Shown here: one piece after another, positions 5,836 to 5,976 of the stretch
Numbering within the stretch: position 1 is the first letter of the stretch
Layout of the letters: each line of letters begins with the position of its first letter
NCBI GenBank assembly: GCA_002437415.1
Contig: DJPL01000027.1
Span: 3,440-9,415, forward strand
Length of the DNA stretch: 5,976 bases
Direction: 5' to 3'
Source of the DNA: Ruminococcaceae bacterium UBA6413
GTDB lineage: Bacteria; Bacillota; Clostridia; Oscillospirales; Ruminococcaceae
Notes under the pieces: generated by a model
Told to the model about the DNA's origin: nothing
What the model saw: the letters and a program-made list of their open reading frames with translations, nothing else
Databases searched by the model: none
Made by a program: the position numbers and the translations under genes

Positions 5836-5976
5836 ATCAAAATTTCATTGAAATTGCAGTGTAACATATTGTAAAAAGTCTAAGTAAAAATATACAGCCA
5901 ACACCGCTGAAAGCCGTTCCTGTACCGATAAGGCGTTAATAATTTCGTGAGTATATCGGTGCAACTGCGCTAACAT
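5793..5976 (+). repeat. Copy B of the ~190-bp repeat, inverted relative to copy A
   Basis: The reverse complement of this stretch aligns with 6-193 from end to end, so the pair encloses the whole locus. In the direction of dnaJ transcription it runs: terminator hairpin, the conserved block 5832-5874 with the short palindrome 5841-5855 (AATTTCA-T-TGAAATT), a variable middle, then a 7-bp hairpin stem (5924-5930 with 5954-5960) around a conserved 23-nt loop. The outer edge ...GCGCTAACAT coincides with the window end, so the element may extend further. No reading frame of note lies inside. Confidence 0.9.

Noticed and set aside
6..5976. An invertible DNA segment or composite transposon defined by the two inverted repeats
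   Set aside because: The copies are only about 85 percent identical with indels, there is no recombinase or transposase between them, and the enclosed genes are core housekeeping genes. A repeat family beside two genes explains it better.
1..5976. CRISPR array, tRNA or rRNA genes, phage genes, toxin-antitoxin or defence genes
   Set aside because: No regularly spaced direct repeats, cloverleaf-like sequences, or proteins of those families were seen on either strand.

Overview
The window carries one complete heat-shock chaperone operon, hrcA-grpE-dnaK-dnaJ, on the + strand (960-5776). It has a near-consensus promoter and a CIRCE operator in front and an intrinsic terminator behind. The gene order, the CIRCE operator, a DnaK that lacks the roughly 24-residue insert of Gram-negative DnaKs, and strong AAGGAGG-type ribosome binding sites all point to a Bacillota (Clostridia) genome. 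The style of the intergenic repeats suggests a gut Ruminococcaceae/Oscillospiraceae-like organism; that last step is inference from general knowledge.

Layout. Positions 6-193 hold a ~190-bp repeat ending in a terminator hairpin. A small four-cysteine protein gene lies on the - strand at 199-477, with its stop codon next to that hairpin. The 478-959 intergenic region contains a weak - strand promoter, a GC-rich triple-hairpin repeat (about 601-705), an AT-rich tract, and then the operon promoter (832-860) and CIRCE (865-891), with an extra CIRCE half-site at 906-914. The four operon genes follow. grpE starts at a TTG codon that overlaps the hrcA stop, and the grpE-dnaK and dnaK-dnaJ gaps each hold stem-loops. 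After dnaJ comes a terminator hairpin that opens a second copy of the same ~190-bp repeat, inverted relative to the first and running to the window's end (5793-5976).

How it works together. HrcA represses the operon by binding CIRCE. DnaK is the ATP-driven Hsp70, DnaJ delivers substrates and stimulates its ATPase, and GrpE exchanges its nucleotide. This core is ordinary and well understood.

The unusual parts are outside the coding sequence. The whole locus sits between two diverged inverted copies of a repeat. Each copy starts with the terminator of the gene beside it, and each keeps an internal hairpin in which at least one base pair has changed in a compensatory way. The operator has a third half-site, and the small cysteine protein is unrecognised. 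I see no defence system, transposase or CRISPR array.
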